From positions 62,001 to 126,000 of the forward strand of contig CAMENP010000006.1 of NCBI GenBank assembly GCA_945928575.1: DNA of 64,000 nucleotides, written 5' to 3'. Position numbers and translations under genes: made by a program. Shown here one piece after another: positions 10,049 through 19,623 of this stretch. The number at the start of each line of letters is the position of its first letter. Position 1 is the first letter of the stretch. A model generated the notes under the pieces. It had not been told where the DNA came from. It saw only the letters and a list, made by a program, of their open reading frames with translations, and ran no database searches. The stretch comes from an uncultured Butyrivibrio sp. (lineage in GTDB: Bacteria; Bacillota; Clostridia; Lachnospirales; Lachnospiraceae).

Positions 10049-10909
10049 TTAACCTTTAGTCCCGCCCATCAATGCCGGATGAACTATAGCCCTGTACTCT
10101 TCATGCCCTGCAAATTCCCCGGAATACAGTGCAAAAAGAGGCTTATCAATTACTTTTGTCTTCTGCCCGTCATGCAAAATAAGTCTGTCAAGCCTTACAA
10201 CCGGAATCAATCCCTCATCCGTCCCAACCGCTTTGTACGGTACCAGATGATATCCGCAGCCTGCAATATCCCCTATAATCATATTCAGGCATTCCGAACA
10301 GATTATATTGACCGGTTCCCCGTTATACGGATCTGTCAGGGAATTTCCCGTATCGCATAATGCTTTAAGACATATTTTCTTTCCGCCATGTTCAATCTCT
10401 ATCTCATATACAAATCTGCGGATTTTAAACCTGGCCGATATTCTTGTATATGCGATTTTTAAGGCGGGTGTAAACAACGCCGTTCCGGCTGCAATATGCC
10501 ATATGCTTGCCGTATATGGCATATAGTCAGGTCTGCTTACCATATAGCCAAATGTTGTATAATAGTATAAGATATGTACAAATCCTCCGAGCAGACAAGC
10601 CGCAAGATACATAATTCCTATACCTTTCAGTATCATTGCCGGCTTTTTGATGCCCGCAATTATTATAATCATCGCGGCGCACGCCGGTATGTATGTTATT
10701 ATATTCCACACCGGACCATACAATCTGAAAACTATTATCACGCATACCCACAAAGCTCCGGCCGCAGCCGCAGCATAACGTTTTAACAGCCTGACAGCCG
10801 GGCGCGTCCCATTTGTACACCTGAGTACTCCATCCGTTATCGACAACATTATGTAATCCATCACAAAATTTATGCAAAATACAACGTCAATGTAGATTTC
10901 ATAGTGCAC
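10049..10909 (-). CDS. spoIIGA: Sigma-E processing peptidase SpoIIGA
   Basis: MHYEIYIDVVFCINFVMDYIML five-TM N-terminus and aspartic-protease-like ALCDTGNSLTDPYNGEPV. GTG start with strong RBS (AGGAGGGGG). Confidence 0.94.
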   Translation of the reverse strand: MHYEIYIDVVFCINFVMDYIMLSITDGVLRCTNGTRPAVRLLKRYAAAAAGALWVCVIIVFRLYGPVWNIITYIPACAAMIIIIAGIKKPAMILKGIGIMYLAACLLGGFVHILYYYTTFGYMVSRPDYMPYTASIWHIAAGTALFTPALKIAYTRISARFKIRRFVYEIEIEHGGKKICLKALCDTGNSLTDPYNGEPVNIICSECLNMIIGDIAGCGYHLVPYKAVGTDEGLIPVVRLDRLILHDGQKTKVIDKPLFALYSGEFAGHEEYRAIVHPALMGGTKG

Positions 10910-10938
10910 GCGCGCCCCCTCCTGTCGTTTACATGTCC

Positions 10939-11017
10939 ATTATATCCCTGCGGATATTTTTCGTATGTCGAATTTTGTTTTGCATACATTTAAATTTTTT
11001 GCAGTTATTCGACATAC
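10939..11017 (-). promoter_or_regulatory. Putative Spo0A-controlled spoIIGA promoter: TATAAT -10 (10939-10944) plus two perfect TGTCGAA boxes in inverted orientation (10966-10972 and 11008-11014)
   Basis: GTATGTCGAAT (10963-10973) and ATTCGACATAC (11007-11017) form a perfect 11-bp inverted repeat. Each arm contains the Spo0A-box core TGTCGAA. TATAAT lies between the proximal box and the spoIIGA start. Confidence 0.8.
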
Positions 11018-11138
11018 TTTTTAACATCTGCATCAGCATATCTCACACAGAGGCTAGATACATTCTGCGAATCCCGCTCTGATTAACGGTCGTCATATAC
11101 ACCGCATAATTGCGTGTATTTTTCTCGTCGTCATAACA

Positions 11139-11176
11139 AAAAAAACGGCACAACCGGTTATTCCCGGTCATGCCGC
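11139..11176 (-). terminator. Rho-independent terminator downstream of tpiA
   Basis: Minus strand GGCATGACCGGGAATAACCGGTTGTGCCGTTTTTTTTG: stem GGCATGACCGG/CCGGTTGTGCC followed by a T-tract. Confidence 0.88.
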
Positions 11177-11195
11177 TTATCATTAATTATATTAA

Positions 11196-11939
11196 TTATG
11201 CATTAACGATCTTGCCGAAGTCAGCCTTAAGGCTTGCTCCGCCGATAAGACCACCGTCGATGTCAGGCTTAGCAAGAAGTTCAGCCGCATTGCCTGCATT
11301 CATCGATCCGCCATACTGGATTCTGATTGCTTCAGCTGTAGCTTCATCATAAATCTCGCCGATAACCGCACGGATACCTGCACATACTTCTTCAGCCTGA
11401 TCTGCTGTTGCAGTCTTGCCTGTTCCGATAGCCCAGATTGGCTCATAAGCGATAACTGCGCTCTTAGCCTGATCCGCCGTTACATTCTGGAATGCGATCT
11501 TAATCTGCATTCTGATCCAGTCAAGAGTAATTCCCTGCTCTCTCTGTGTGAGTGTCTCACCGCAGCAGATAATAGGTGTAATACCATGCTCGAATGCCTT
11601 GAGAACCTTCTTGTTAACTGTCTCGTCTGTCTCAGCGAAGTATTCTCTTCTCTCTGAGTGTCCGATAATAACATACTTAACACCGATATCTGTAAGCATT
11701 GCAGGAGCGATCTCACCTGTGTAAGCGCCGCTCTCTTCAAAGTACATATTCTCTGCACCGATTGCTACGTTAGTACCTTTTGTAGCCTCAATTGCTGTTG
11801 TAAGATCAATTGCCGGAACGCAATATACAACATCAACATCCGGGTTAACTACAAGAGGTTTAAGTTCATTAATTAATGCAACTGCCTCGCTTGGAGTCTT
11901 ATTCATTTTCCAGTTGCCTGCGATAATTCTTTTACGCAT
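11196..11939 (-). CDS. tpiA: Triose-phosphate isomerase
   Basis: [50 protein letters not shown]. Confidence 0.98.
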   Translation of the reverse strand: MRKRIIAGNWKMNKTPSEAVALINELKPLVVNPDVDVVYCVPAIDLTTAIEATKGTNVAIGAENMYFEESGAYTGEIAPAMLTDIGVKYVIIGHSERREYFAETDETVNKKVLKAFEHGITPIICCGETLTQREQGITLDWIRMQIKIAFQNVTADQAKSAVIAYEPIWAIGTGKTATADQAEEVCAGIRAVIGEIYDEATAEAIRIQYGGSMNAGNAAELLAKPDIDGGLIGGASLKADFGKIVNA

Positions 11940-11959
11940 TATATTAATTCCTCCGAATA

Positions 11960-13165
11960 TTATTTGTCATCTGCTGATTCAATTCCAGGAAGAGCCTTGC
12001 CCTCAAGGAATTCAAGTGATGCACCGCCACCTGTTGAGATGTGTGTCATCTTATCGCCGAATCCAAGTGTATTAACAGCAGCTGCTGAATCACCGCCGCC
12101 GATGATCGTTGTAGCATCAGTCTCTGCAAGAGCTTTGGCTACAGCAATCGTACCTGCTGCAAGTGTAGGGTTCTCGAATACGCCCATAGGTCCGTTCCAT
12201 ACAACGGTCTTAGCTGTCTTAACGGCATCTGCAAAAAGAGCCTGTGTCTTAGGTCCGATATCGCATCCTTCTCTGTCAGCCGGCATCTTGTCAGCATCAT
12301 ATACTTCAACTTCTACAGGTGCATCGATCGGGTTAGGGAAATCTTTAATGGTAACTGCATCAACCGGAAGAAGGAGCTTCTTGCCGAGTTTCTCAGCCTT
12401 AGCCATCATTTCCTTGCAGTAATCAATCTTGGTATCATCGCAGAGTGAAATACCGATTTCATATCCCTTAGCCTTAAGGAATGTGTATGCCATACCACCG
12501 CCGATGATAAGTGTGTCACACTTCTCAAGGAGATTGGAAATAACATTAAGTTTGTCGGCAACCTTAGCACCGCCAAGGATAGCAACAAACGGTCTTACAG
12601 GATTATTAACTGCATTACCGAGGAATTCGATCTCTTTCTGCATAAGGTATCCTACAACGTTAGTCTTAACGAACTTTGTAACACCTTCTGTTGAGCAATG
12701 TGCTCTGTGGCATGCACCGAAAGCATCATTTACATATATATCGCAAAGAGAAGCAAGTTCCTTGGAGAAATTCTCTTCGTTCTTGGTCTCTTCTTTTCTG
12801 AATCTTGTGTTCTGGAGAAGAACTACATCTCCGTCCTTCATAGCTGCTACGGCAGCTTTTGCGTTAGGTCCCACAACTTCATCATCTGCGGCAAATACAA
12901 CCTCTTTGCCGAGTTTCTCTGAAAGTCTCTTAGCAACAGGTGCAAGTGACTCGCCTTCGTTAGGTCCGTTCTTAACCTTACCAAGATGTGAGCAGAGGAT
13001 TACCTTACCGCCATCATTGATTAATTTCTTAATTGTCGGAAGTGCTGCAACAATTCTGTTCTCATCTGTGATAACGCCATTCTTAAGCGGAACGTTGAAA
13101 TCACATCTTACAAGCACTCTCTGACCCTTAACATTAATGTCATCAATACTTTTCTTGTTAAGCAT
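11960..13165 (-). CDS. pgk: Phosphoglycerate kinase
   Basis: [37 protein letters not shown]. Confidence 0.98.
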   Translation of the reverse strand: MLNKKSIDDINVKGQRVLVRCDFNVPLKNGVITDENRIVAALPTIKKLINDGGKVILCSHLGKVKNGPNEGESLAPVAKRLSEKLGKEVVFAADDEVVGPNAKAAVAAMKDGDVVLLQNTRFRKEETKNEENFSKELASLCDIYVNDAFGACHRAHCSTEGVTKFVKTNVVGYLMQKEIEFLGNAVNNPVRPFVAILGGAKVADKLNVISNLLEKCDTLIIGGGMAYTFLKAKGYEIGISLCDDTKIDYCKEMMAKAEKLGKKLLLPVDAVTIKDFPNPIDAPVEVEVYDADKMPADREGCDIGPKTQALFADAVKTAKTVVWNGPMGVFENPTLAAGTIAVAKALAETDATTIIGGGDSAAAVNTLGFGDKMTHISTGGGASLEFLEGKALPGIESADDK

Positions 13166-13191
13166 AATTATATCTCCTTTGGATTATACAT

Positions 13192-13254
13192 AATAAAAAG
13201 GGTCCGGTCCTAAAGCCTGTCCGGCGCTTAAGCCGTCCTGCCTTGACCGGACCC
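13192..13254 (-). terminator. Terminator hairpin downstream of gap, in the gap-pgk intergenic region
   Basis: Minus strand GGGTCCGGTC ... GACCGGACCC TTTTTATTA: perfect 10-bp outer stem followed by a T-tract. Confidence 0.85.
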
Positions 13255-13307
13255 TGGTAGGTCTGTTTTATCGTATGGAATCCATACGAATACTATACAC
13301 TATAGAA

Positions 13308-14321
13308 TTAAGCTAACTCTGAGAAGTACTTAATTGTTCTAACCATCTGGCTTGTGTATGAGTTCTCGTTATCATACCATGAAACAACCTCAACCTGGCA
13401 CTTTCCATCAGGAAGCTCTGATACCATAGTCTGTGTTGCATCGAAGAGTGAACCATATCTCATACCAACGATATCTGATGAAACGATTTCATCTTCATTG
13501 TATCCGAATGACTCTGTCTGAGCAGCCTTCATAGCAGCGTTGATTTCTTCCTTAGTAACCTTCTTGTCAACTACAGCGAAAAGAAGTGTTGTTGAACCTG
13601 TAGGGGTAGGAACACGCTGAGCAGCTCCGATAAGCTTTCCGTTAAGTTCCGGAATAACAAGACCGATTGCCTTAGCAGCACCTGTTGAGTTAGGAACGAT
13701 GTTGATAGCACCTGCTCTTGATCTTCTTAAGTCACCCTTTCTCTGAGGTCCGTCGAGGATCATCTGATCTCCTGTGTAAGCGTGAATTGTACACATGATA
13801 CCTGACTCGATAGGAGCAAGGTCATTAAGAGCCTTAGCCATAGGTGCTAAGCAGTTAGTTGTACATGAAGCTGCTGAAATGATTGTATCAGACGGCTTAA
13901 GTGTTGTATGGTTAACATTGTATACGATTGTAGGAAGGTCGTTTCCTGCAGGAGCTGAAATAACAACCTTACGAGCACCGGCATTGATATGAGCCTGTGC
14001 TTTCTCCTTAGAGGTGTAGAAACCTGAGCACTCAAGTACTACGTCTACTCCAAGTTCTCCCCATGGGCAATCGTTAGCGTCTGGGAACTTATAAATCTTG
14101 ATTGTCTTACCATCAACTGTGATTGAATCCTCACCTGCTGAAACTGTGTCAGCCTTCTCATATTTACCCTGTGAAGAGTCATATTTAAGAAGGTGAGCAA
14201 GCATCTTAGGGCTTGTTAAATCGTTGATAGCTACTACTTCATATCCTTCTGCTCCGAACATCTGTCTGAAAGCAAGACGACCGATACGGCCGAATCCGTT
14301 GATTGCAACTTTTACTGCCAT
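13308..14321 (-). CDS. gap: Type I glyceraldehyde-3-phosphate dehydrogenase
   Basis: [45 protein letters not shown]. Confidence 0.98.
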   Translation of the reverse strand: MAVKVAINGFGRIGRLAFRQMFGAEGYEVVAINDLTSPKMLAHLLKYDSSQGKYEKADTVSAGEDSITVDGKTIKIYKFPDANDCPWGELGVDVVLECSGFYTSKEKAQAHINAGARKVVISAPAGNDLPTIVYNVNHTTLKPSDTIISAASCTTNCLAPMAKALNDLAPIESGIMCTIHAYTGDQMILDGPQRKGDLRRSRAGAINIVPNSTGAAKAIGLVIPELNGKLIGAAQRVPTPTGSTTLLFAVVDKKVTKEEINAAMKAAQTESFGYNEDEIVSSDIVGMRYGSLFDATQTMVSELPDGKCQVEVVSWYDNENSYTSQMVRTIKYFSELA

Positions 14322-14386
14322 TTTTTTAATTCCTCCTAAAGAAAATTTAAATGAAAGGATTGTTAAATAAAAATCAATCTAGTGAC

Positions 14387-14415
14387 ATTTTACCTTCTTT
14401 ATCCATAAATTTCAA
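14387..14415 (-). promoter_or_regulatory. Sigma-A-type promoter for gap
   Basis: Minus strand TTGAAA (14415-14410), 17-nt spacer, TAAAAT (14392-14387), upstream of gap. Confidence 0.65.
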
Positions 14416-14440
14416 CCCTTATTTTATTTTTGTGTAAAGA

Positions 14441-14468
14441 TTGACAAATATTTCAGTTTAATTATAAT
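14441..14468 (+). promoter_or_regulatory. Sigma-A-type promoter for the downstream PHP phosphatase gene
   Basis: TTGACA (14441-14446), 16-nt spacer, TATAAT (14463-14468), 47 nt before the ATG. Confidence 0.75.
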
Positions 14469-14515
14469 TTGTATGTGATTAATAACACAGATTAACAGAT
14501 TGCAAGGAGTAACTT

Positions 14516-15325
14516 ATGATATCAGATTACCATGTACATACATATTTTTCATCAGATTGCGAGGTTAACCCGCGTGAACATATTTCCAAAGCAATAAGCA
14601 ACGGCATGAGCGAAATATGCTTTACGGACCATATGGATTACGATTATCCTCCCGAGAACGGTAAAGAGATGTTCCGACTTGACGTCGAGGCATATTTTAA
14701 TGAACTGCGCGCACTCAAGGAAGAATTCTGTGACAAAATACATATTAAAATCGGAATAGAACTCGGTCTCAATCCTTCCATCGAACCGGACAACCGTGCG
14801 CTTGTGCACAAATACCCGTTTGATTTCGTTATAGGTTCATCACATATGGTTGACGGCACAGACCCTTACTATCCTGAATTCTGGGAAGGCCGCGACAGCC
14901 GTGATGCAATACACGACTATTACAAAGCAATCCTGCGCAATGTAACCACATATGATGATTATGATGTGTACGGACATCTGGATTATATAAGAAGATATGT
15001 CAAAGATAAAGATTATGTATATGTCGATGATGACTTCTACGATATCACTGATATGATTCTCAAAAACATAATAGCCAAAGGCCACGGAATAGAGCTCAAC
15101 ACCCGCGGATTATCAAATGGTATAACATATTTTATCCCGACAATAACTCTTCTCAAACGATACCATGAGCTTGGCGGTGAAATTGTTACGGTCGGTTCTG
15201 ATGCGCATTATGTAAAGTCCCTCGGATACGCTTTTCGTACCGCAAGAGACATTCTTGTCAATACAGGTTTCAAATATGTGGCCTCATTTGAGGATCGTTC
15301 TCCGGCTTTCATTCCTCTTGTATAG
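14516..15325 (+). CDS. Histidinol-phosphatase family protein (PHP domain)
   Basis: DYHVHTYFSSDC, CFTDHMDYD, GIELGLNP, GSDAHYVKSLG: PHP metal-binding motifs, HisJ/HisK-like. Confidence 0.88.
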   Translation: MISDYHVHTYFSSDCEVNPREHISKAISNGMSEICFTDHMDYDYPPENGKEMFRLDVEAYFNELRALKEEFCDKIHIKIGIELGLNPSIEPDNRALVHKYPFDFVIGSSHMVDGTDPYYPEFWEGRDSRDAIHDYYKAILRNVTTYDDYDVYGHLDYIRRYVKDKDYVYVDDDFYDITDMILKNIIAKGHGIELNTRGLSNGITYFIPTITLLKRYHELGGEIVTVGSDAHYVKSLGYAFRTARDILVNTGFKYVASFEDRSPAFIPLV

Positions 15326-15348
15326 TATATTACGGCGGCATATACGGA

Positions 15349-16479
15349 TCATTTCTGTTTTCGTGCCGCCGCAACTGATTTTTTCAGGACTTCCACCACA
15401 TAATCGGCCGTCCGGTAATTCATTTCCTTATCTATGCTCATTCTTATTGTTCCCATCGCGTATTTATCCGGAGTTTTGACAGCCCTTAATACATGGGATG
15501 TATTTCCTTTGCTGCAAGCTGAACCCGCTGCCGCATTTACCCCATACATATCAAGAAGTACCAGCAACGATTGTGCATCCACATTTCCAAAACCTATGCT
15601 CATATTTCCGGGCAGTCTGTTTTCATAATCCGAAGGGCCGTTTACTCTGGTATCTTCTATTTCCTTCATTACTCTTCCTGTAATGTATTCACTCATTCTG
15701 CGGCAGTGTGCCATAGTCATTTCAAGTCTTGCGCAGGATACCCTTGCAGCTTCCGCCATTCCTATTATCCCCGGAACATTTTCGGTTCCGGATCGCATGC
15801 CTTTTTCCTGACCGCCTCCGTATATAAACGGATGTGCCTTGCATTCCCGCCTTATATACAGAAAACCGGTACCTTTAGGGCCGTTAAATTTATGGGAGGA
15901 AGCGCTTAACATATCAACGTTCATGCTATCCACGTTTACCGGAATATGCCCGAATGCCTGCACTGCATCCGTATGAAAAATAATATCATACTCATGTGCT
16001 ATTCTTGCCAGTTTTCCAATTGGTTCAACCGTTCCGATTTCATTATTTGCAGTCATCACGCTTATCATAACTGTATCTCTTTTTATATATTTTCTTAGTA
16101 TTTCGGGTTTTATGAACCCCTCCCGGTCAACAGGGAGCAGATCATACCGCCCGCCAATACTGCCGTACCGTTCAAGCGGCGCCAGCACGGCTTTATGTTC
16201 TATACTGCCGGCTATTATATGGCCTCTCGCCGACATTGCTTCATTAAGAGCCCAGTTATCAGCCTCCGTGCCTCCCGACGTGAAGAAAATCTCTTCCGGT
16301 CTTGCTCCTATAAGTCCTGCTATCACAGCTCTTGCCTCTTCTATTTTATCCCGGACACGTTTGGACTTTGAATATGATGCTGACGGATTATAGAAATCCG
16401 CTGAATAATATTGTCTCATTGCCTGCGCTGCTTCCGGCATAAGCGGAGTTGTCGCGGCATTGTCGAGGTATATGCTCAT
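15349..16479 (-). CDS. Cysteine desulfurase family protein (NifS/IscS-like), paralog 1
   Basis: MSIYLDNAATTPLMPEA, SGGTEADNWAL, SSHKFNGPKGTGFLYIR, GSACSKGN. Start refined to 16479. Confidence 0.93.
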   Translation of the reverse strand: MSIYLDNAATTPLMPEAAQAMRQYYSADFYNPSASYSKSKRVRDKIEEARAVIAGLIGARPEEIFFTSGGTEADNWALNEAMSARGHIIAGSIEHKAVLAPLERYGSIGGRYDLLPVDREGFIKPEILRKYIKRDTVMISVMTANNEIGTVEPIGKLARIAHEYDIIFHTDAVQAFGHIPVNVDSMNVDMLSASSHKFNGPKGTGFLYIRRECKAHPFIYGGGQEKGMRSGTENVPGIIGMAEAARVSCARLEMTMAHCRRMSEYITGRVMKEIEDTRVNGPSDYENRLPGNMSIGFGNVDAQSLLVLLDMYGVNAAAGSACSKGNTSHVLRAVKTPDKYAMGTIRMSIDKEMNYRTADYVVEVLKKSVAAARKQK

Positions 16480-16558
16480 ATCAGTACCGTTCAATTATTT
16501 CTTATTAATATAATATGCCGTTCTCTCATATGATGTTAAAAAAGACCAGCGAATTATT

Positions 16559-17887
16559 ATGTCCAGAAAAACTTTTATCAAAGGAACTATTATTCTGACT
16601 TTGGCCGGAATATTAACAAAAATTTTCGGTTTCGGATACAGAATCTTTCTCTCCAGAAGCATAGGTTCCGCCGGAATGGGACTTTACCAGCTTATAATGC
16701 CTGTTACAGCCGTATGTTATGCTATTGGAATCGCCGGACCTGAAGTATGCGTATCGCGTTTCGGTGCCGCATATGCAGCATCCGGTGAGCATCTGCGTGC
16801 CAGGCACACTGCGGTATTCTGTTTTGGAATATCAATGATCTTATGTGTTATATGTACTGTTTTGTCATATATGGGCGCAGACATAATTGCCGGTTATATT
16901 TTTCATAATCCCCTTGTCTCGCCGTTAATCCGTATTTCCGTCTTCTCCGTTCCTTTCGCATGTGTTCATTGTCTCGTATGTGCATATTACATAGGCAAAG
17001 AACGGACTATTATTCCTGCCGTTTCACAGGTTTTTGAGCAGGCTGTCAGACTCATAGCCGTATACATCGTTGTACAGATTGCATATTCTGAGGGACGGGA
17101 AATCACCGCTGCAGTCGGTGCCATCGGCCTGGTCTGCGGAGAGATCGCAGCTGCTTTATTATGTGCAACCATAGTATTGATAGGTCGCCGCAAAAATATC
17201 CGCAAAAACGGCCGGCCTGATATCGAAGTAAAACAGATTATCAAAACCTCTCTTCCGGTATCCTTAAACAGACTTGCACTGCACGGAATGCAGAGTCTTG
17301 AGGCTGCCCTTATCCCGCTTATGCTGACCGTTTACGGATATTCCACAGAACGTTCGGTGAGCATTTTCGGTATAATAACCGGCATGGCAATGCCTGTTAT
17401 CCTGTTTCCGTCCACATTAACCGGTTCGGTTGCACAGATGTTGCTGCCATCAGTCGCCAAAGAACAGGATTCCTCAAGTAAATTGATCAAATCAAGCCGT
17501 ATGGCGCTTGCTTTCTCACTTATATTCGGGTTTGTATGTATTATCGGATACACGACAGCCGGTGCCGGTATTACAGCTTACGTCTTCAACGAACCCGATC
17601 TCGTGGGATATATCAGAATAATGGCATGGCTTTGTCCTTTTATTTTTATTAATACAACGTACAAAAGCATGCTGCACGCACTCGGTCAGGCCGGCCGTGT
17701 GCTCATAAACAGCATGCTTTCTGAATTAATAAATATTATATGTATTGTATTCCTGATTCCGCGAATGGGAATATATGCTTACCTTTTGGGACTTTTGGCA
17801 AGCCAGGTGGCAAATTCAGCAATGTCAATCAGCTCTTTTTCAAAAACAGTGTCCCGTATTACTCTTCATAAACCTCCTCAATCCTGA
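16559..17887 (+). CDS. spoVB: Polysaccharide/lipid flippase of the MOP superfamily, SpoVB-like
   Basis: KTFIKGTIILTLAGILTKIFGFGYRIFLSRSIGSAGMGLYQLIMP N-terminus typical of SpoVB. About 12 TM segments. Confidence 0.88.
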   Translation: MSRKTFIKGTIILTLAGILTKIFGFGYRIFLSRSIGSAGMGLYQLIMPVTAVCYAIGIAGPEVCVSRFGAAYAASGEHLRARHTAVFCFGISMILCVICTVLSYMGADIIAGYIFHNPLVSPLIRISVFSVPFACVHCLVCAYYIGKERTIIPAVSQVFEQAVRLIAVYIVVQIAYSEGREITAAVGAIGLVCGEIAAALLCATIVLIGRRKNIRKNGRPDIEVKQIIKTSLPVSLNRLALHGMQSLEAALIPLMLTVYGYSTERSVSIFGIITGMAMPVILFPSTLTGSVAQMLLPSVAKEQDSSSKLIKSSRMALAFSLIFGFVCIIGYTTAGAGITAYVFNEPDLVGYIRIMAWLCPFIFINTTYKSMLHALGQAGRVLINSMLSELINIICIVFLIPRMGIYAYLLGLLASQVANSAMSISSFSKTVSRITLHKPPQS

Positions 17888-18971
17888 GTCCGGGTTCCTT
17901 GGAAAGGTCAACAGGTCTTCCCGTACTGGTGATCACAACCGGTTTGGAACCACGCTGCTTATTAATAAGAATTATCTCAGCCGTCTCGCCGTTATTAAGT
18001 CTTACTTTGGCATGAAGATATGAATCAACTATATTCTGTATGAATACAAGAAGATACTTGGTCTCATACAGATCAAAACCTTTATCTTCAAATTGTGCAA
18101 CAACATCAAACGGGCATATCGGACCACGGTATGCCCTGTTTGCCGTCATAGCCTCATAGACATCCGCAATTGCAATGATTTTGGCATATTCGTCTATCTT
18201 ATCACCGGTGATTCCGAACGGATAACCGGAACCGTTGCACCTTTCATGATGCATAAGCGCACAATTTACAATATGTTCATTGAGACCCCATTCTTTGATC
18301 AGCTGGTACCCTCTTATCGTATGTGATTTCATTATCTCATATTCGCTGAGTGTAAGTCTTCCCGGCTTGTCAAGAATTTCTTTGGGTATGAGAAGTTTGC
18401 CTATATCATGGAACATTCCGCAAGCATTGAGAATCTTAATGTCTTCTTCTTTCCAGCCGAGCCATTTGCCTATCAATGACGCTATCATTCCGACATTCAT
18501 GCAATGCATATATGTGGTATCACTGTAATTGTGCATAGAATACAGCATATTTAACATATTATACGAATTATATTCCGTGCCAAGCATATTCCAGCTCTTA
18601 TCAATTATCTCTTCAACATCGGCCTTATTGATGTGGTTGTTGATCATTTTGCCGAAAGTATTGTTAAGACTGTCCTTTGCATCAATGTATTTATGGCTGA
18701 ATTCTTCAAACCCTACCTTACGCTCATCCGACTTATCTTCTCTGACTTCCGTCTCTGCCGTCTCCGGTTCTTCCTCTGCGGCCTTGGCTGTGTCATCTAT
18801 GCTGACAGCCACAACCCCGAGTGTTTCAAGATGTTTTATGATCGGAGCCGTGATGACAACCCCCGCCGGAAGAATCATTATTCCCGCTGACGTCACCAGG
18901 TCTCTTCCCAATACCATTCCCTCTTTTAAATCAGACAAAAAAACATTTTTCACCCGAATCACCTCTTCCAC
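17859..18971 (-). CDS. HD-GYP domain protein (putative c-di-GMP phosphodiesterase)
   Basis: HDIGKLLIPKEILDKPGRL and HHERCNGSGYPFGITGDKI...IAIADVYEAMTANRAYR: canonical HD-GYP layout (GYP motif present). Confidence 0.93.
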   Translation of the reverse strand: MEEVIRVKNVFLSDLKEGMVLGRDLVTSAGIMILPAGVVITAPIIKHLETLGVVAVSIDDTAKAAEEEPETAETEVREDKSDERKVGFEEFSHKYIDAKDSLNNTFGKMINNHINKADVEEIIDKSWNMLGTEYNSYNMLNMLYSMHNYSDTTYMHCMNVGMIASLIGKWLGWKEEDIKILNACGMFHDIGKLLIPKEILDKPGRLTLSEYEIMKSHTIRGYQLIKEWGLNEHIVNCALMHHERCNGSGYPFGITGDKIDEYAKIIAIADVYEAMTANRAYRGPICPFDVVAQFEDKGFDLYETKYLLVFIQNIVDSYLHAKVRLNNGETAEIILINKQRGSKPVVITSTGRPVDLSKEPGLRIEEVYEE

Positions 18972-19609
18972 TATCTGAATTGTAATATATCCTCAACTTT
19001 ATCAAGTATATAATCAGCGCATTCCTCTTCGAATTCCTCCCGGTTTCCATACCCATACAGGACTGCTGCCGTCCGGATTCCGTTATCCCTTGCACCTATT
19101 ATATCATGTTTGCGATCACCTACCATAAGAATTTCATCCGGTGATGCATGACTTATTTCCATTGCTTCCTTAACAACATCCGATTTGGATGACTTATGTC
19201 CTTCAAGATCCGCTCCGGCAATATATTCAAAATACTTTTTTAGATCAAATTTCTCCAGAATGCGGTTCGCAAACACTTCCGGCTTGGATGTCGCCACAAA
19301 AAGCTTATGTCCGGCCGATTTAAGTTTATCAAGAACGTCTTCTATCCCGTCATATACTTTATTTTCAAACAAACCGGTTACCGAGAAATATTCCCTGTAA
19401 TATTCGACTGCCTTACGGGCCTTATCCTCTGAAAAACCATAAAATTCCATAAATGAATCCACAAGCGGCGGACCTATAAAGCGGTACAGATTCTCACGGT
19501 TCTCATGGATGCCGAATTTATCAAGAGCATACATAACCGAATTGGTTATACCGATTCCCGGATCGGTAAGTGTCCCGTCCAGGTCAAAAAATATGTATCT
19601 GTATTGCAT
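18971..19609 (-). CDS. HAD hydrolase, phosphoglycolate-phosphatase-like
   Basis: FFDLDGTLTDPGIGITNSV, ATSKPE, MVGDRKHDIIGARDNGI. Confidence 0.92.
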   Translation of the reverse strand: MQYRYIFFDLDGTLTDPGIGITNSVMYALDKFGIHENRENLYRFIGPPLVDSFMEFYGFSEDKARKAVEYYREYFSVTGLFENKVYDGIEDVLDKLKSAGHKLFVATSKPEVFANRILEKFDLKKYFEYIAGADLEGHKSSKSDVVKEAMEISHASPDEILMVGDRKHDIIGARDNGIRTAAVLYGYGNREEFEEECADYILDKVEDILQFR

Positions 19610-19623
19610 AAAATTCTCCTGTG

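Noticed and set aside
10527-10877. Minus-strand 116-aa ORF inside spoIIGA
   Set aside because: Alternative reading frame of spoIIGA, without family features.
12429-13124. Plus-strand 231-aa ORF opposite pgk
   Set aside because: Antisense shadow ORF. pgk is unambiguous.
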